Source: Asterias rubens
Taxonomy: Eukaryota > Echinodermata > Asteroidea > Forcipulatida > Asteriidae
Length of the DNA stretch: 64,000 bases
Assembly: GCF_902459465.1 (NCBI RefSeq)
Contig: NW_022985734.1
Span: 35,313-99,312, forward strand
Direction of reading: 5' to 3'
A program made the position numbers and the translations under genes. This document shows positions 23,096 to 36,272 of the stretch, one piece after another; the stretch's first letter is position 1; the number at the start of each line of letters is the position of its first letter. Below the pieces are notes generated by a model. It searched no databases. It saw nothing but the letters and a program-made list of their open reading frames with translations, and had not been told where the DNA came from.

Positions 23096-23499
23096 TATAT
23101 TGGCGGTCTCATTCTCTTTTGAAACACTGTCTCTTGATTTCACTTTGTTCATTATGTATGTTTTGACGATTTGATGTATGATTTTATTAAATGGCGCCAA
23201 TAAACCATTATCTCCGTATTTTGTAAAAATCTTTGTTTGGGGGTGCCAATCAGAAGCCACACAACTGTTAACTGAGTTTTCAGTCCCTTCTTGACTGTGT
23301 GGGTTTTCCCTAGAACAATGATCTGCATTTTTCCTCCCACATCTAAAAAAAACAACCTGAAATTTCATTGTCTTCTCTCTTCTCGTTTTGCTCTAATACG
23401 AGCATGGTTGTAAAGATGCTGTGCAGATCAGAAAGACTCTGTGAAATACTGGACTCAACTCAAGCGTGTGCTTTGTTTTAAAGAGTCTATGTAACTTTT
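23096..23499. other. Unassigned sequence next to the gap
   Basis: A minus-strand frame with MQIIVLGKTHTVKKGLKTQL follows an acceptor-like TTTTTTTTAG and is nearly identical in the right arm. It has no known domain and its exon status is unproven. Confidence 0.3.
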
Positions 23500-23653
23500 G
23501 TAGGACAAAAAACACAATGTCCACAGATTTACACTAAACTTACACAGTTTGAAGATAATGATAGTAGAAAGCTTCCCTGAAAATTTTACGTGCTGAGGTG
23601 CTGTAGTTTTTGTGAAATGAGTAAAACAATGTCATGAAAATAATTTTCGTCTC
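23500..23653. repeat. Half of a probable foldback element at the left gap edge
   Basis: The last ~150 bases, from CACAATGTCCACAGATTTAC to ATTTTCGTCTC, are mirrored exactly from 24154 onward. ATTTTCGTCTC is the kind of sequence found at the apex of a palindromic element, so the gap may sit at a hairpin tip. Confidence 0.55.
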
Positions 23654-24153
23654 NNNNNNNNNNNNNNNNNNNNNNNNNNNNNNNNNNNNNNNNNNNNNNN
23701 NNNNNNNNNNNNNNNNNNNNNNNNNNNNNNNNNNNNNNNNNNNNNNNNNNNNNNNNNNNNNNNNNNNNNNNNNNNNNNNNNNNNNNNNNNNNNNNNNNNN
23801 NNNNNNNNNNNNNNNNNNNNNNNNNNNNNNNNNNNNNNNNNNNNNNNNNNNNNNNNNNNNNNNNNNNNNNNNNNNNNNNNNNNNNNNNNNNNNNNNNNNN
23901 NNNNNNNNNNNNNNNNNNNNNNNNNNNNNNNNNNNNNNNNNNNNNNNNNNNNNNNNNNNNNNNNNNNNNNNNNNNNNNNNNNNNNNNNNNNNNNNNNNNN
24001 NNNNNNNNNNNNNNNNNNNNNNNNNNNNNNNNNNNNNNNNNNNNNNNNNNNNNNNNNNNNNNNNNNNNNNNNNNNNNNNNNNNNNNNNNNNNNNNNNNNN
24101 NNNNNNNNNNNNNNNNNNNNNNNNNNNNNNNNNNNNNNNNNNNNNNNNNNNNN
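23654..24153. other. Assembly gap, 500 N
   Basis: Exactly 500 unknown bases, a conventional placeholder length in scaffolding. The flanks GAAAATAATTTTCGTCTC and GAGACGAAAATTATTTTC are perfect inverses. Open frames spanning the N run on both strands are meaningless. Confidence 0.99.
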
Positions 24154-24710
24154 GAGACGAAAATTATTTTCATGACATTGTTTTACTCATTTCACAAAAA
24201 CTACAGCACCTCAGCACGTAAAATTTTCAGGGAAGCTTTCTACTATCATTATCTTCAAACTGTGTAAGTTTAGTGTAAATCTGTGGACATTGTGTTTTTT
24301 GTCCTACAAAAGTTACATAGACTCTTTAAAACAAAGCACACGCTTGAGTTGAGTCCAGTATTTCACAGAGTCTTTCTGATCTGCACAGCATCTTTACAAC
24401 CATGCTCGTATTAGAGCAAACGAGAAGAGAGAAGACAATGAAATTTCAGGTTGTTTTTTTTAGATGTGGGAGGAAAAATGCAGATCATTGTTCTAGGGAA
24501 AACCCACACAGTCAAGAAGGGACTGAAAACTCAGTTAACAGTTGTGTGGCTTCTGATTGGCACCCCCAAACAAAGATTTTTACAAAATACGGAGATAATG
24601 GTTTATTGGCGCCAATTAATAAAATCATACATCAAATCGTCAAAACATACATAATGAACAAAGTGAAATCAAGAGACAGTGTTTCAAAAGAGAATGAGAC
24701 CGCCAATATA

Positions 24711-24884
24711 GGGCTAGATAGCTCAGTTGGTAGAGCCCTGGCGCGTTAATCCGGAGATCGTTGGTTTGAGTCCAACTCTAGTAAATTGTTCTTTGTTCAA
24801 CTACAAATCATTTAAAAATTTACCCAGTCAGTTTCCCCTTTTGGTCTTTATTAAGTTATTCATGTCAGGCTTTCTGTTTCTATA
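24711..24884 (+). mobile_element. tRNA-derived SINE (right-arm copy)
   Basis: Counterpart of the element at 23095-22925, with GGGCTAGATAGCTCAGTTGG and GGTTTGAGTCC in the sense direction, ending next to the following splice acceptor. Confidence 0.7.
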
Positions 24885-24885
24885 G

Positions 24886-25127
24886 ATAATTGAAATCGCC
24901 AGCAAGCTTGGACCCGCTTTACAGGTCGGCGAGAGCCTCGTGTGGAACAAGAAAACGACCACCAAACACCACCAGCTGAGGTTACCGCTATCCCGCCGGT
25001 ACCACTGACTGCCAAAGAGACGCAAGAAGCCCTCAGCAATGCCCCAGCGCCACCGACCCTTGACCCTGCAGAGTTGGACAGGAATAGTCATCACAAGAGT
25101 GAACGAGTTGCGTTGCCCGCCGAATGA
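24886..25127 (+). pseudogene. Terminal exon of an unrecognised gene, frameshifted copy
   Basis: It is 242 bases here against 243 in the left arm. One base is missing in the ACCACCAAACACCACC tract, so the frame leaves KKTTTK and reaches a stop within about twenty codons. The remaining sequence still encodes PAEVTAIPPVPLTAKETQEA in the original frame. This is a heterozygous frameshift or an assembly base error, not long-term decay. Confidence 0.55.
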
Positions 25128-25319
25128 AGTCGCCTTCGTGGTTGGATTATTTCAATATTGCACCTATTATTTATAGAAGTTGGAGGGTACGGTACAGTGG
25201 CATACCATTACTTTAAAGTTTATTGATTTGATCAAAGTCACCATAAATAGTTCTCCATGATCCACCCTTTTGTATGTTATCAAAACTGACAATAGTGTAT
25301 GTTCAACCAGCCACTCGAG

Positions 25320-25815
25320 AATAGTGCATTGATTTAATATCATCCACTGTGGTTTGAATGATAGAGATTATGCCAGCCTGCAATATGATGTATAGTTGAA
25401 TGTAACTACACAGCACACAGTCAACCCTCCGACTGTCTGACCATTCAATATCATGCACTGTGGTTATGAATGATAATATATGCACTATGTTGACCTGCAA
25501 TATGATATCATGTGGTGAATGTTGCTACAGGGTCAACCCTCCTACTGTTTGACCAGTCATAATCCATTGTGGTTGTGAATGATAGATGGGCTATGCCATA
25601 CTGCAATAATATTATGTGGTGAATGGGTACACTCGACAGTCAACCCTCCTACTGTCTGACTCTTTAATATTGCCCGTGGGGTTTGAATGATAGATGCACT
25701 TTGCCAGCTGGCAATATGATGTCATGTGGTGAATGCATCTTCACAGTACACAGTCAACCCTCCTACTGTCAGACCAGTCAATCTAATCTACTATGGTTTT
25801 AAATGACAATAATAT
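25320..25815. repeat. Tandem repeat, ~120-bp units (right-arm copy)
   Basis: Inverse of 21991-22490, with repeated AGTCAACCCTCCTACTGTC. Four diverged units. Confidence 0.8.
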
Positions 25816-28018
25816 GATGCCAGTCTGCAATGATATGGCGAGTGCATGCACACACTACATAAGTGTACAGTTACTCATCCACACAGATGTGCCATCAATC
25901 ATAAGCACCTCATGCAGTGGAATGGTTTCAAGCTTAAGGTTTCAAATGGTTGGTCAACTTGATCAAAAAATTAGCAAGAGCTGGAGGGTTTATTAGCACT
26001 AAGGCTTTTGAACTTCATTAAAGATGCCATGTCAGCCGCTTTAATGAAAAAAAGTTTAACTTTTACTTTTAATGGTCAAGAACCAAGACAAAAATTTAAA
26101 GCGTTTCTTATAAAACACATAAGAATTGGTCACGTGATATATTGTCGGGTATATTGTCGGGATCCCGACAAAAACTAATTTTGAGCAATTTATTTCACTG
26201 CTACTAATACTTGGCGGACTTTTTTGAGCAATGGCTCAAATGAAAGCTTGTAACTTTCTCGACCCCCATCAAAATACCAATTGAATTTTAAATCAAAATT
26301 TTTGGGTCAAATCGGCCAAAAATCTGACATAGCATCTGTAAGGCGTTTTAAAACATTGACAATGGTAGGGCAAGGCCTTTTTCATTTTGCAAGACATTTG
26401 TATTGAAAAATCTTGAGGTCAATGAGAAAGTGGGGGGGGGGGGGGACAAGTCCGATGACCAGAGACAACAGAGTGAAGATTATTTTCAGAGTTGTGTTTT
26501 TAAAACAGATACAGTACATGTAAATTCTATTGTACATTGTCATGTGTATATATTATGCAAATAAATTTTAACACTCGTTCACAAGTTGTTTGGTTTACAA
26601 CAATTTCCATTTATTATTGATACATAATTTGTCGTTACCCTTACACTGATGTCTATTAAGCACCAGATTACTCAGTACTTTCCAGATTTCTGCGAAAAAC
26701 AAATCTGCAGGCAAAATCACTCGGGTGGGAGTTTGATGTGTTGATACAACACAGAAGAAAATGAAGTCCAAGAAATTACCCGTTTGTCTTCGTAGAAGAT
26801 TACAATAATAAGACACATTGTTTGTCTCACCATTTGCACAAAAAGTGGTCTAGTCAAGACAGCATATTGGATTTGAGGCATTGCATGGTAAGGAATCATA
26901 TTTGGTTTGCGGTAACACCATGTGTGTGTTTACTTGCCAGGTAAAGTTGTCCTTTAGAGAACCGTCTTACTACATATTCTACTACCACAGAGTAGATTTT
27001 CAGATTGATCAGGAGACTTCTCAGTTTGAAAAGAACTGTCATGCTTTTCAACAACGACCCGGGCGGAAGGTAGAAATAGCGTATAGTTGATCGTTATGAA
27101 CTTCACTATCAATGTTTCGACTATTAAGTCAAGGACAGCTTTGCCCAAGCCTAACAAAACGATGCTTACCAGAATTAGGTCACCACTAAAACACATTTTT
27201 ACAAGTAGAAATGTGACTGGTTTCCTGCTTAGTAGAAAAATGTTTGGCTTTGTTTAGATGATCTTCCCATCAAGGGAACTCAAACTCTGATTGAAAAAAA
27301 ACATCAAGCTGGCGACAGCCAAACTCTCTCATACAAACATTGGTTCAACGTCTATGATGATTACAAGTTGCACAAATGAAGAAATAGTGATTCAGTATTA
27401 AGACGACAATACTTATTGAACTCATTGTGAAATCAGCGATTAGCTTGGTAGGATTTGGACCCCCAACCTTCTGATTGCTAGCCGTGCCGTCTAACCACTG
27501 AACCACGATTACCTTTTGAGTAGCTCCAGGACACTACCTCCAGAATAGTGGGGGAGTTGGTTTATTGTGTTATCACAAGGGTGACCCGAGGGAGGTTTAA
27601 AGGCACTGGACATTTGGTAATTGTCAACGACAAGTATTCATACTTGGTGTATCCCAACACCTAATGCATCAAATAACAGATCTGTGAAAACTTTCATTCA
27701 ATAGACAGATCCATTAAGCTCCGCCCCAATGCGTATTGACCAATCACAACGCAACGAAGGTCCGACATTAAGGTCAGACATGGGTGCGCGTATGCAGGGC
27801 GCGCGCGGCAGAGTTGTGCAGAAAGGCATTGGAGAGCCATGCGTGTTCTTGCTCTCCATTGCTCCTTACCAAGTTAGTGCATTATGAAGGGGTTAAGGAA
27901 AAGTCTCCCAGTAACAAAATGTACACGCAATATTTATAAAAAAATACAAGTTTACTTGATCGAAAAATATACACCAGTACTTGAAGGGAAATAGTTGATG
28001 ATTTCAAAAAAAAATTCA
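25816..28018. other. Non-coding, KDSR downstream region (right-arm copy)
   Basis: Mirrors 19773-21990. It contains a poly-G run near 26432, a tRNA-like remnant near 27462-27525, the candidate KDSR AATAAA (minus strand, 27566-27561), and a family A half copy at about 27598-27705. No other gene seen. Confidence 0.5.
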
Positions 28019-31000
28019 TCATTTCTGTTTTTGGCTTTCTCTTTCCTTGAAGCATCTCATGACGATCCCGTTGAAATTTGCCACAAAGAAAAACGAGATC
28101 AACTTCAAAATGCTCATCAGGAAAACCTAGCAAAAAAAAGTTGAGAGGAGAAACAAAATAAATGCAATAAATAAAACAAAATTGAACAGCTGCAAATAAG
28201 GACAAACAAAACGATAGTTTTTAAGAAGAATCCAACAATAAAACAATCCCTCAGCAAAGTACTGAGGAACACGGCTTGGCGGGCAGACACATGTAGGAAA
28301 CAACCTCCAGTGAGGGTGGTACACAAAAACGATTAGAAGCAAAACAAATAACCCTGGCAGGGAAAGCCAACAGTAACAGAAGGTCACTTTCAAAGTGGCT
28401 GACCATTTGGTTCTAAAACCACAAAAAAAGACCAAACAAAAAATCTACCCCTTGAGGGATATGCATTTCCCACAAAAAAAAGCGGGCAACTCGGAAAGAA
28501 AACAAATCAACCAGCTCATTTTTTTCTTAACGCCGAATTTCCTTGGACCATAAATAAGGGAATCAATGTGTGGTGAAGAGGTTTTCAACTAGTGGTTTAA
28601 TCCCAACGAGGCCTGGTTCTTGATAATTTTACCGAGACAAAGTTTCAGGTAAATTATCTAAGAACCAGGCCTCGGTTGCTCAGTTTTCCTTTTACGTCGC
28701 GAAGAAACACTTGCATTTCATAACAAATGATTTCAAATGACCAACTCGACTGATCCAAGGCATCGTGTTCCTTTAAGAGTCAGACTTACCTGCAGAAACA
28801 CCTCTAGAAGTGAAGTGACGGGTGACATACCACAGGAAACGATGGCCAAGAAAAAACCATCAAAGCCAACGAAACTGTGGAACCTCCCACGCTAATGAAA
28901 AATAGTAACGTTAAGTCATCAAAATTATATCATCGGACTGTAAGTAATAGTGAGAGAATTTGATAAATAGGTCAACGTTTAGTCTAATCCAACGAAACTC
29001 TCAAACCTCCCACGCTAATGACAAAATAATCATGTTGAATCCTTAAAATTATATACATGTCATAAGTCATAATAAAAATAATATTAACCGTACATAAAAA
29101 GCGCCTTATTTGAAGAACACAAAGCGTTAGGGGAGAATGCAACCAAAAACCGAAATGAGAATATCCAATTATATAGGACTAAGAGCATAAAATACATAAT
29201 GCAACAGAATCGAATCATACACAAACTGTTGCACTAGCTTCCGCTGACGCTTATTGATCATGCGATGCGATCGATTCAAACTGATATGGAATGCAAAGTC
29301 AAATCTGTTCGCGTTAGCATTGGCACATACGCACGACCATTGAGTGCTGCATGCAATTTGAGCCTGAGGACGCTCTAAGAATTAATACTCAATATGTGAT
29401 GCCATCAAGCTAAATAAGTCGACTGTTGGAAAAACCATTATGGATTAACTAGACAAAACATCTATTATATCGTTGCGGTACCCGCTGCCAAAACATAGAA
29501 TTCGAACTGCCTCTACCTACCGGGCAATCTCGGTAGTCTAGTTGGTAAGACACTGCTCTAGAATTGCAAGGGTCGTGGGTTCGAATCCCAACCGAGTAAC
29601 ATGCATGTGATATTTAACATCTATTAAACCATTACGGATAAACAAGAAAAACTCATTAGTGTGTCTGCAATACTTGAAATGTTTTCTTTACCTTTGCGTC
29701 TTTGACAATAATTTGAGCGATTTCGTCCGGTTGATGAAGACCAGACGACTCCGATATAAGAACAGTCTCTTTTGGCTGTAAGTAAAACCAAAGCAAACAA
29801 AACCACATGAACACCCAGGGCTTGCGCTAATAACATTCACGAATGCGCACAGACACAACTGGTTTGCAAATGCTATAGAGTTTTACACTATACAGATACA
29901 CACATGATGTTGCTAGGCCTGAATTACAATAAAATCAAACCTCGAATAGATAATCACACAAATTACATACAAATGCAGGAGAAAAAGGGGAAATAATGCT
30001 TTTAAAACTCACCATATTTATTTTATCTTCAGCTAGCATTGGTGTTTCAACGTCAGGTGGGAAACTTATGGTAATATAAATACCGTATGGTTTGACCTAA
30101 ACAGAGAAACAAAAAAGTACAATTTTTTGATAATTGACATCCGAATTGACAGCTTTGGCTTTGGCCTTAGAATCAGTGTTGTAGCCAGAACAATTTTAGT
30201 GGTGGGCATTCTCATTTGAAAGTTGGCAAAGTCCAGAAATGTCGAGCAGCGCACACAGAATGTGTCACGACCATACAGACAAAAAAGCAATGGGTATTCA
30301 GCCGGACTACTTCACGAAGAAAACACAAGAAACAAGTATCATGTGAATACGTTCATACTTTTTTCTCCCAAATTTCCTGCTCAGAAGAATTACACGTTGC
30401 ATTTAAAATTACAAAACATAGAAAAACGTGATCAATATCGGCAGTATTTTTAATTTTGTATTAATTTCTGGGTAAATTTTGAGTTGGGCGTTAGTCTGCT
30501 TTACAGCCCGGGCGAAAAAATTGTCAGTGCTGGGCGGGCCCGCCAACTGTGGCCCACCGTGGCTACAGCGCTGCTTAGGACGTCCTATCCCCAGCTGAAC
30601 ATTGCTTGCTTACCTCCATCTGTAGCGTCTCTGCCAGTCCACGGAGAGCAAACTTGCTGCTAGCATACGCCGTGTATCCGTACACACCAAGCTGAGCTGC
30701 TTGGGAGGCCACATACACTATCCTACCACCCCTACGCTTCTTCATGTATGGTAATACCGCCCTCGTTGGGTAAACTGAGCCAATGTAGTTCGCGTCCATC
30801 ACTTTCTGAAAAGAAAAAGGGGAAAGGTGTAGTGAAAATTAGTTTCAAAGAAGTTCCACTGAATAATAAGGTAGGGCTGATCCTAGATGAAGTAAAAATT
30901 CCTTCAAGCAAAGTCCGACTTAGTGACACTGGACACTATTGGTAATTGTCAACGACCAGTCTTCTCAATCGGTGTATCTCAACATATCAAAAAAATAAAC

Positions 31001-34000
31001 CTGTGAAAAATTGAACTCAGTTGGTCGTCGAAGTTGCGAAGAATAATGGAAGAAGCAAAAACCCTTGTCACACGAAGTTATGTGCCTTAAGATGCTTGGT
31101 TTTGATGTCTCAAAATCAAATTCATATATTCTAGTGGAAAATTACTTCTACCTTGAAAACTACGTTACTTCTGAGGGAGTCGTTTCTCAAAACGTTTTAT
31201 ACTAACAACAGCGTACATTGCTTGTTACCATGCAACTTTTTATGCTAACAATTAGTTTGAGTAATTACCAATAGTGTCCACTGCCTTTAAACAATTACCA
31301 TTCTAATAATAGCTTTTAAGTTCTACCTTGAAGTCTTCAATGGGTGTGTCCTCAAAGGATAAGGCTCTGGACATTCCTGCTGAGTTAACGAGGATATCAC
31401 ATGGTCCAAGCACATCTATGGCCTAAATAATAACAATAATATTGAGTTTTTATATAGCGTTTTTTTTACTCCCTACGGGTGTCTCAAAGCGCTTCAGGAT
31501 ATTACCCCTGGTCACTGGGCCTTAATTCACTCCTTAAACCATCTCAGCTCCCTGGGGAGTATACAGCCTCGTGCAACAAATGCGCTACTCGGCTAAATCA
31601 ATCACAAGAACCATCTCTGCCCTCACAGGTACCCATTTACCCCTGGGTGAAGAGAAGCAAACATAGTTTTAAAGTGTCTTGCTCAAGGACACAAGTGTCA
31701 CGACCGGGATTCGAACTCACACTCTGCTGAACAGAATCAGCAGAGCTTGAATTCGGAGCTCTTAACCGCTCGGCCACAACACCCCATACGATGAAAGAGT
31801 CAAGAAGAAATCTGAATATCAGACGACGTCTTGATCTCAAGAATGCAAGTACATGTACTTGACTATGTCAGTAATAATAATAATACGATACATTTATATG
31901 AAGTACAATGCAGGAGCCTCTTATGATGGGCAACAGAAAAAAAATTAAAAATCAATGAACATAAACAAATATATATATACTGAAAGCAATTGTTTCAAAA
32001 CAATGATTGAGACAAATGAGTCTTTAAAAGTCCCTTGAAAATCTGAAGAGAGTCAGCTTGACGAATAATACATGAATAGGTAATTCGTTCCAAAACAAAA
32101 GTGCAGAAGTGGAAAAAGTGGAAACAAGTAGTTTGAGTCAGTATGGATTGTCCAGCAGAGCGAAGAGGATGAACAGGAATGTGTTTAATGTAAGAGATCA
32201 GATATACAGATAAGAGATACTTTGTAGGCCATGAAGAGCTTTGAAAGTGACAAGATTTAACAGCAATTCTTCCATCAATAAAAAAAGGACTGAATTCACA
32301 ATATGGATGGGACCAATCCCGAAAGTTTAAACTTGCCCAAGACTTGCAGTCTATTATACAGAAAGACATACATCTGTTATTTTTATGTTTTATTTTATTT
32401 TATTAGACTTTCCATAGTCTTGTTGGTTTGTTGTTATAGTTACAGGTACCTTTTTAATGGCAGCTTCAACTGCTGAATATTCACAACAGACATCGACTGG
32501 AATGCAAAGAATTCTCTGAAATAAAACCAAAATTTTTAACATTTGCATTGAATTTAAAGCCAGTAGACACTATTGGTAATTGTCAAAGACCAGTCTTCTC
32601 ACTTGCTGTATCTCAACGTATGCATAAAATAACAAACCTGTGAAAATTTTAGCTCGATTGGTCGTCGGAGTTGCGAGATAACTATGACAGAAAAAAACAC
32701 CCTTGTCACACGAGGTTGTGTGCATTAAGATGCTTGATTTCGAGACCTCAAGTTCTTAACTTGAGGTCTCGAAATCAAATTCGTTGAAAATGTCTTCTTT
32801 CTCGAAAACTATGGCACTTCAGAGGGAGCCGTTTGTCACAATGTTTTATACTATCAACCTCTCCCCATCACTCGTTACCAAGTGAGGTTTCATGCTAATA
32901 ATTATTTTGAGTAATTACCAAGAGTGTCCACTGCCTTTAAGGAGGGTAAACAAATATCTGGGATGCACTGGACACGTTTGGTAATTGTCAAACACCAGTA
33001 TTCTCACTTGATGTGTCCCATGCAAAAAATAACAATTCTGTGAATAATTGGGCTCAAAAGGTCTTCAAGGTTGCAAGAAAAAAGTTCTGATAATTTGTAC
33101 ATATTTTTTTTTTGTTAGAGGTACTAGTGGTCCTCTCCTTCGATGCTGTCCATTAACAGCGATCAACCACCAACCTAGGCCCAATTTCATGGTTCTGCTT
33201 CCCCACCATCGCGCTTATGATCACCATTCTCTGTTTACGTGCAAGCGCCAAATTTCTACGCTAGCTGAGTGAGCATAGAATGCTTAGTAACGTGGAGTAC
33301 ACACGTGCACAAGCCAAAATTCCCTGCTTACCTGTGAAATTATGCTTGGGGTAGGCATGGAATTCCCTGCTTCCGTAAGTGCCTATTCTTTACTTACGGT
33401 GAGCAGAGCCATGAAATTGGGCCCAGGTCATGACCAAACAGTGAACACCAGGTCCCCCATGTTTGGACCTCAATGTGCATGAAAACTTAACTTAATAGTT
33501 TTTGTACCTGATTGGTCTTATCAGTGATATACTGCTGTAGTTCTTGCTGTGCTTGCTGTAACCTTGCCTGTAAAACAAACAAGAAGTCACATGATTTTTG
33601 TTATAACTGAAAGAGGTCTTTTGTAACTGTTTACAAAAATTTGTTTACAAAATGTGTACTCTGAAATGTGTGAATAATAATAACAATAATCTGTTAATAA
33701 CTTAGTTGAAATCCCTCTTCAAGACTTTGCTCAACATTCCACTCGACCCTCCAGAAAACACAATCTCCAATTTCATCAACTTCGTCACTCAACCAAAATC
33801 TACGGCAACAGTTTTTTTCCGGCCACCATCAAGGACTGGAACGCCTTACCCGGTAGTGTGATTTCCAGCAACTCATTAGATATCTTCAAAGACACTCTCG
33901 CTAAGCACTTCAAAAATTAAGCCATCCCATCTACATAATGCGCAAAGCTGGTGTGATGTGTGTCTTTAGACATTTTTTTGCCGGCTCAACAATATAGTTA

Positions 34001-36075
34001 CAGATACAGATATATGTTGGGCTCTCTCTCCAGGACCAGTCTGTTTGAAGGCGCATTATGTTAAAATTCCAGTAAAAATTACAATAGAATAATCTTAAGT
34101 ACAATAGAAAAGAAAACATCCAAATTTACAAGCTTATTTAGTAAAACGTGACAATTAGCAGAATTGAGCATTGAGTTTGGGCTTTGTTTTGAGTATTTTC
34201 GCCACCAGTGCTAGCTGACTTGCACTTAGCTCCCCATACTTTACAGGGGAAATAGGCTGTAAGTTTTCTTACTTCATTCCTGGCTAGGAGTGTGACACTT
34301 GCTCCTTGTTTTAACACCTCGGTAGCAACTGCTTTCCCGATACCGCTTGATCCACCAGTTATCTATCAAAAAAATATCAAGCAAATATTTGAATTATCGC
34401 ATTATATTCTAACACCTACGAATTCAGACCCAGTTACTGGGGCACTGTTTGGCTGTCACTATTGGTAATATTACTTAAAATATTTATTAGCAAAAACCTT
34501 ACTTGAATTGAAGTTGATTACAAGAGATGGGGAGAGGTTGATAGCATAAAACATTGTGAGAAACGGCTCCCTCTAAAGTGACATATTTTTCGAGAAAGAA
34601 GTAATTTTTCACAAATTTGATTTTGAGACCTCAGAAATTTAGAACTTGAGGTCTCGAAATCAAGCATCTGAAAGCACACAAATTCGTGTGACAAGGGTGT
34701 TTTTTTCTTTGATTATTATCTCGCAACTTCGACTACCAATAGGAGACTTTCCAACGCTAGGCGGCAGCAGACATACCGGGTAAATTTCCATTGTTTACGT
34801 AGTTCTGAACATGCGCATAATTCTGAGAACAATGGATTTACCCGGTAAGTCTGCTGCCCTCTATCGTCCCAGAAAGTCTCCCATTGAGCTCAAGTTTTCA
34901 CAGGTTTGTTGTTTTAAATGCATATGTTAAGATACACCAACTGTAAGAACTAGTTTTTGACAGTTACCAATGGCAATAGTGTCCACTGTCTTAAAAAAAA
35001 ATATTTGTCATACTAACTAACTGATGACAAATTTAGAAAAAAGGAGTAGGCTGTAGGGGGCCTATATATAGCATATTATAACAAATTTTGAGATTGCGGA
35101 GTTGATTTTCTGTTGCCCACATGGCCAATGAGAGTTCAAAGGACACATAGAGCCTAATTTTGGCGAGATAAAAGAAGAAAACAAGATTTGCGTTACGAAA
35201 ACATAATGTCGGGGGGGGGGGGGGGGGGGGTCAATCAACCAGTATCGTGAACTGAATGTCATGAGGGATCATATATAATTTATATCCTGGTGTCATGTGT
35301 TTTCAGTAGGGTAACAGAAAAATTGTTCATAATAAAAAACTGAAAGGTTTTTTTTCAAATCATCTATCCAATTTTTTAACACTAAAAACTTACGCTTCAT
35401 GGTGTGTTAAAATTTTTCAATTTTTGGTTTTACGTTGCGAGCGACAGTCCGCCATTAACAGTGCTTATGCATGCACGACATTGGAGCAACGTCATATGTT
35501 TTCACACCTTTCATTAGAATCCAGAGATACCATAAGGCATGAAAGTAAAACACCCCACGGCCCTTGAGAATTGAAGCACACACACTTCATGAAAATCCGT
35601 TTTCCCCCATTTCAGACCAGTAATGTTTGGTTTCAGGAGATAAGAAACCAATCTATGTATGATATATTTTAATTTTATCTTTAAATTATAAATAATGTAG
35701 ACTTAGCAGAGATGCCTAGTCCAGACCAGAGCAGAGGCCAGCTATGCGTGAGATTATTCAAAGCTCATATAGTTCAAGGAGTAATTAGGTCCTACCTAGT
35801 AATGAGGCTGTACTCATAAAATAGAATGTATAGAAAAAAGTCATACCATCCATCCATAGCGATGTACAAAATTAATTGATTCATGAACTATGCAGTATGA
35901 GTATGACTATGTATGTCTTGAAAAGAACTTGTTTTGTTTTGTTTTTACTCACAATAACATGGGCTTGTTTCAGCTCCAGCAATGGCGGTTGAATGGACAA
36001 GGATAACCAAAAGAGACCAAATAGACACAGCACAAAAACAACTACAGCTATGCACAGCAAAATAGATAATTCCAT
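28019..36075 (-). CDS. KDSR: 3-ketodihydrosphingosine reductase (right-arm copy)
   Basis: Exons in transcript order: 36075-35953, 34362-34273, 33567-33508, 32515-32450, 31422-31327, 30805-30614, 30096-30013, 29775-29692, 28891-28790, 28126-28019. Sizes equal those of the left copy and the 334-codon frame is intact. Differences I can see are CRDY to CCEY in exon 4 (residues 100-103: Arg to Cys and Asp to Glu), LAVVS to LAIVS in exon 9, and a silent change in exon 7. All SDR motifs are unchanged. Only one real locus may exist; this copy is probably the alternative allele. Confidence 0.95.
29468..29615 (+). mobile_element. Short tRNA-derived SINE (right-arm copy, KDSR intron 8)
   Basis: The 11-bp duplication AACATCTATTA flanks it at 29457-29467 and 29616-29626. 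The internal GTAGTCTAGTTGGTAAGACA and GGGTTCGAATCCCAACC boxes are intact. Confidence 0.85.
30927..31291. mobile_element. Family A TIR element (right-arm copy, KDSR intron 5)
   Basis: Inverse of 16502-16866, from CACTGGACACTATTGG to CAATAGTGTCCACTGCCTTT. Its two ends pair as terminal inverted repeats of about 28 bp. Confidence 0.8.
31424..31782 (-). mobile_element. tRNA-derived SINE abutting KDSR exon 5 (right-arm copy)
   Basis: Inverse of 16011-16369. The acceptor reads TTATTATTTAG here and TTATTATGTAG in the left arm, so the SINE-derived splice site itself differs between arms while keeping AG. Confidence 0.85.
31995..32390 (-). mobile_element. Decayed LINE C-terminus (right-arm copy)
   Basis: This copy keeps the last block in one frame ([19 protein letters not shown]), which identifies the fragment as the end of an L2/CR1-type ORF2. 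Upstream blocks are still frameshifted. Confidence 0.7.
32556..33030. mobile_element. Family A TIR elements (right-arm copies, KDSR intron 3)
   Basis: Inverse of 14750-15219, a full copy next to a half copy. Confidence 0.75.
33710..34070 (+). mobile_element. 5'-truncated LINE 3' end (right-arm copy, KDSR intron 2)
   Basis: Plus-strand frame encoding [20 protein letters not shown] and the terminal KHFKN stop near 33920, followed by a short 3' tail. Confidence 0.8.
34440..34995. mobile_element. Family A element with nested foldback (right-arm copy, KDSR intron 1)
   Basis: Inverse of 12784-13333. The nested palindrome (GGAGACTTTCCAACGC to GAAAGTCTCC) is at about 34740-34884. Confidence 0.7.
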
Positions 36076-36272
36076 ATTGAATAACTTGAAGTTAGCAACA
36101 GAAACTAAAATTTGAAAACGTTGCGTTTCTCTCCTCTGACAGACACACAGCAGACACACAACGCCCGCCCAGGCCTCTATAAATAGCGCCCTCAAGTGTT
36201 CTTCTATCCGAAGCATCCGCCCTCTGCCGACAAGGTTCACAATCCAAACTTGGGAATTCACTCCGGTCTGTG
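36076..36272. promoter_or_regulatory. Intact bidirectional KDSR/PDF promoter
   Basis: TATAAATAG at 36178-36186 on the plus strand faces PDF. KDSR begins at 36075 on the minus strand, about 100 bases away. A candidate PDF untranslated exon runs from about 36210 to a GTAAGT donor at 36273. A repeated ACAGACACACAGCAGACACA motif lies between. This is the allele without the insertion. Confidence 0.6.

Larger units (their letters stand above)
1..23653. repeat. Left arm of a giant inverted duplication
   Basis: The whole stretch recurs in reverse complement at 24154-47469. All KDSR and PDF exons match in size between arms. Paired coordinates sum to 47470 at the outer end and 47807 at the gap, so this arm is 337 bases longer. 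The main causes are a ~490-base insertion at 11123, an extra 51 bases near 5170 and one more minisatellite unit near 3800, offset by one fewer ~300-bp tandem copy near 10200. The repeat still matches at base 1, so its outer boundary lies outside the window. It is best read as one haplotype of a locus whose other haplotype is the right arm. Confidence 0.95.

Noticed and set aside
23586..24221. Long open frames on both strands across 23586-24221
   Set aside because: They consist almost entirely of N and only reflect the gap.
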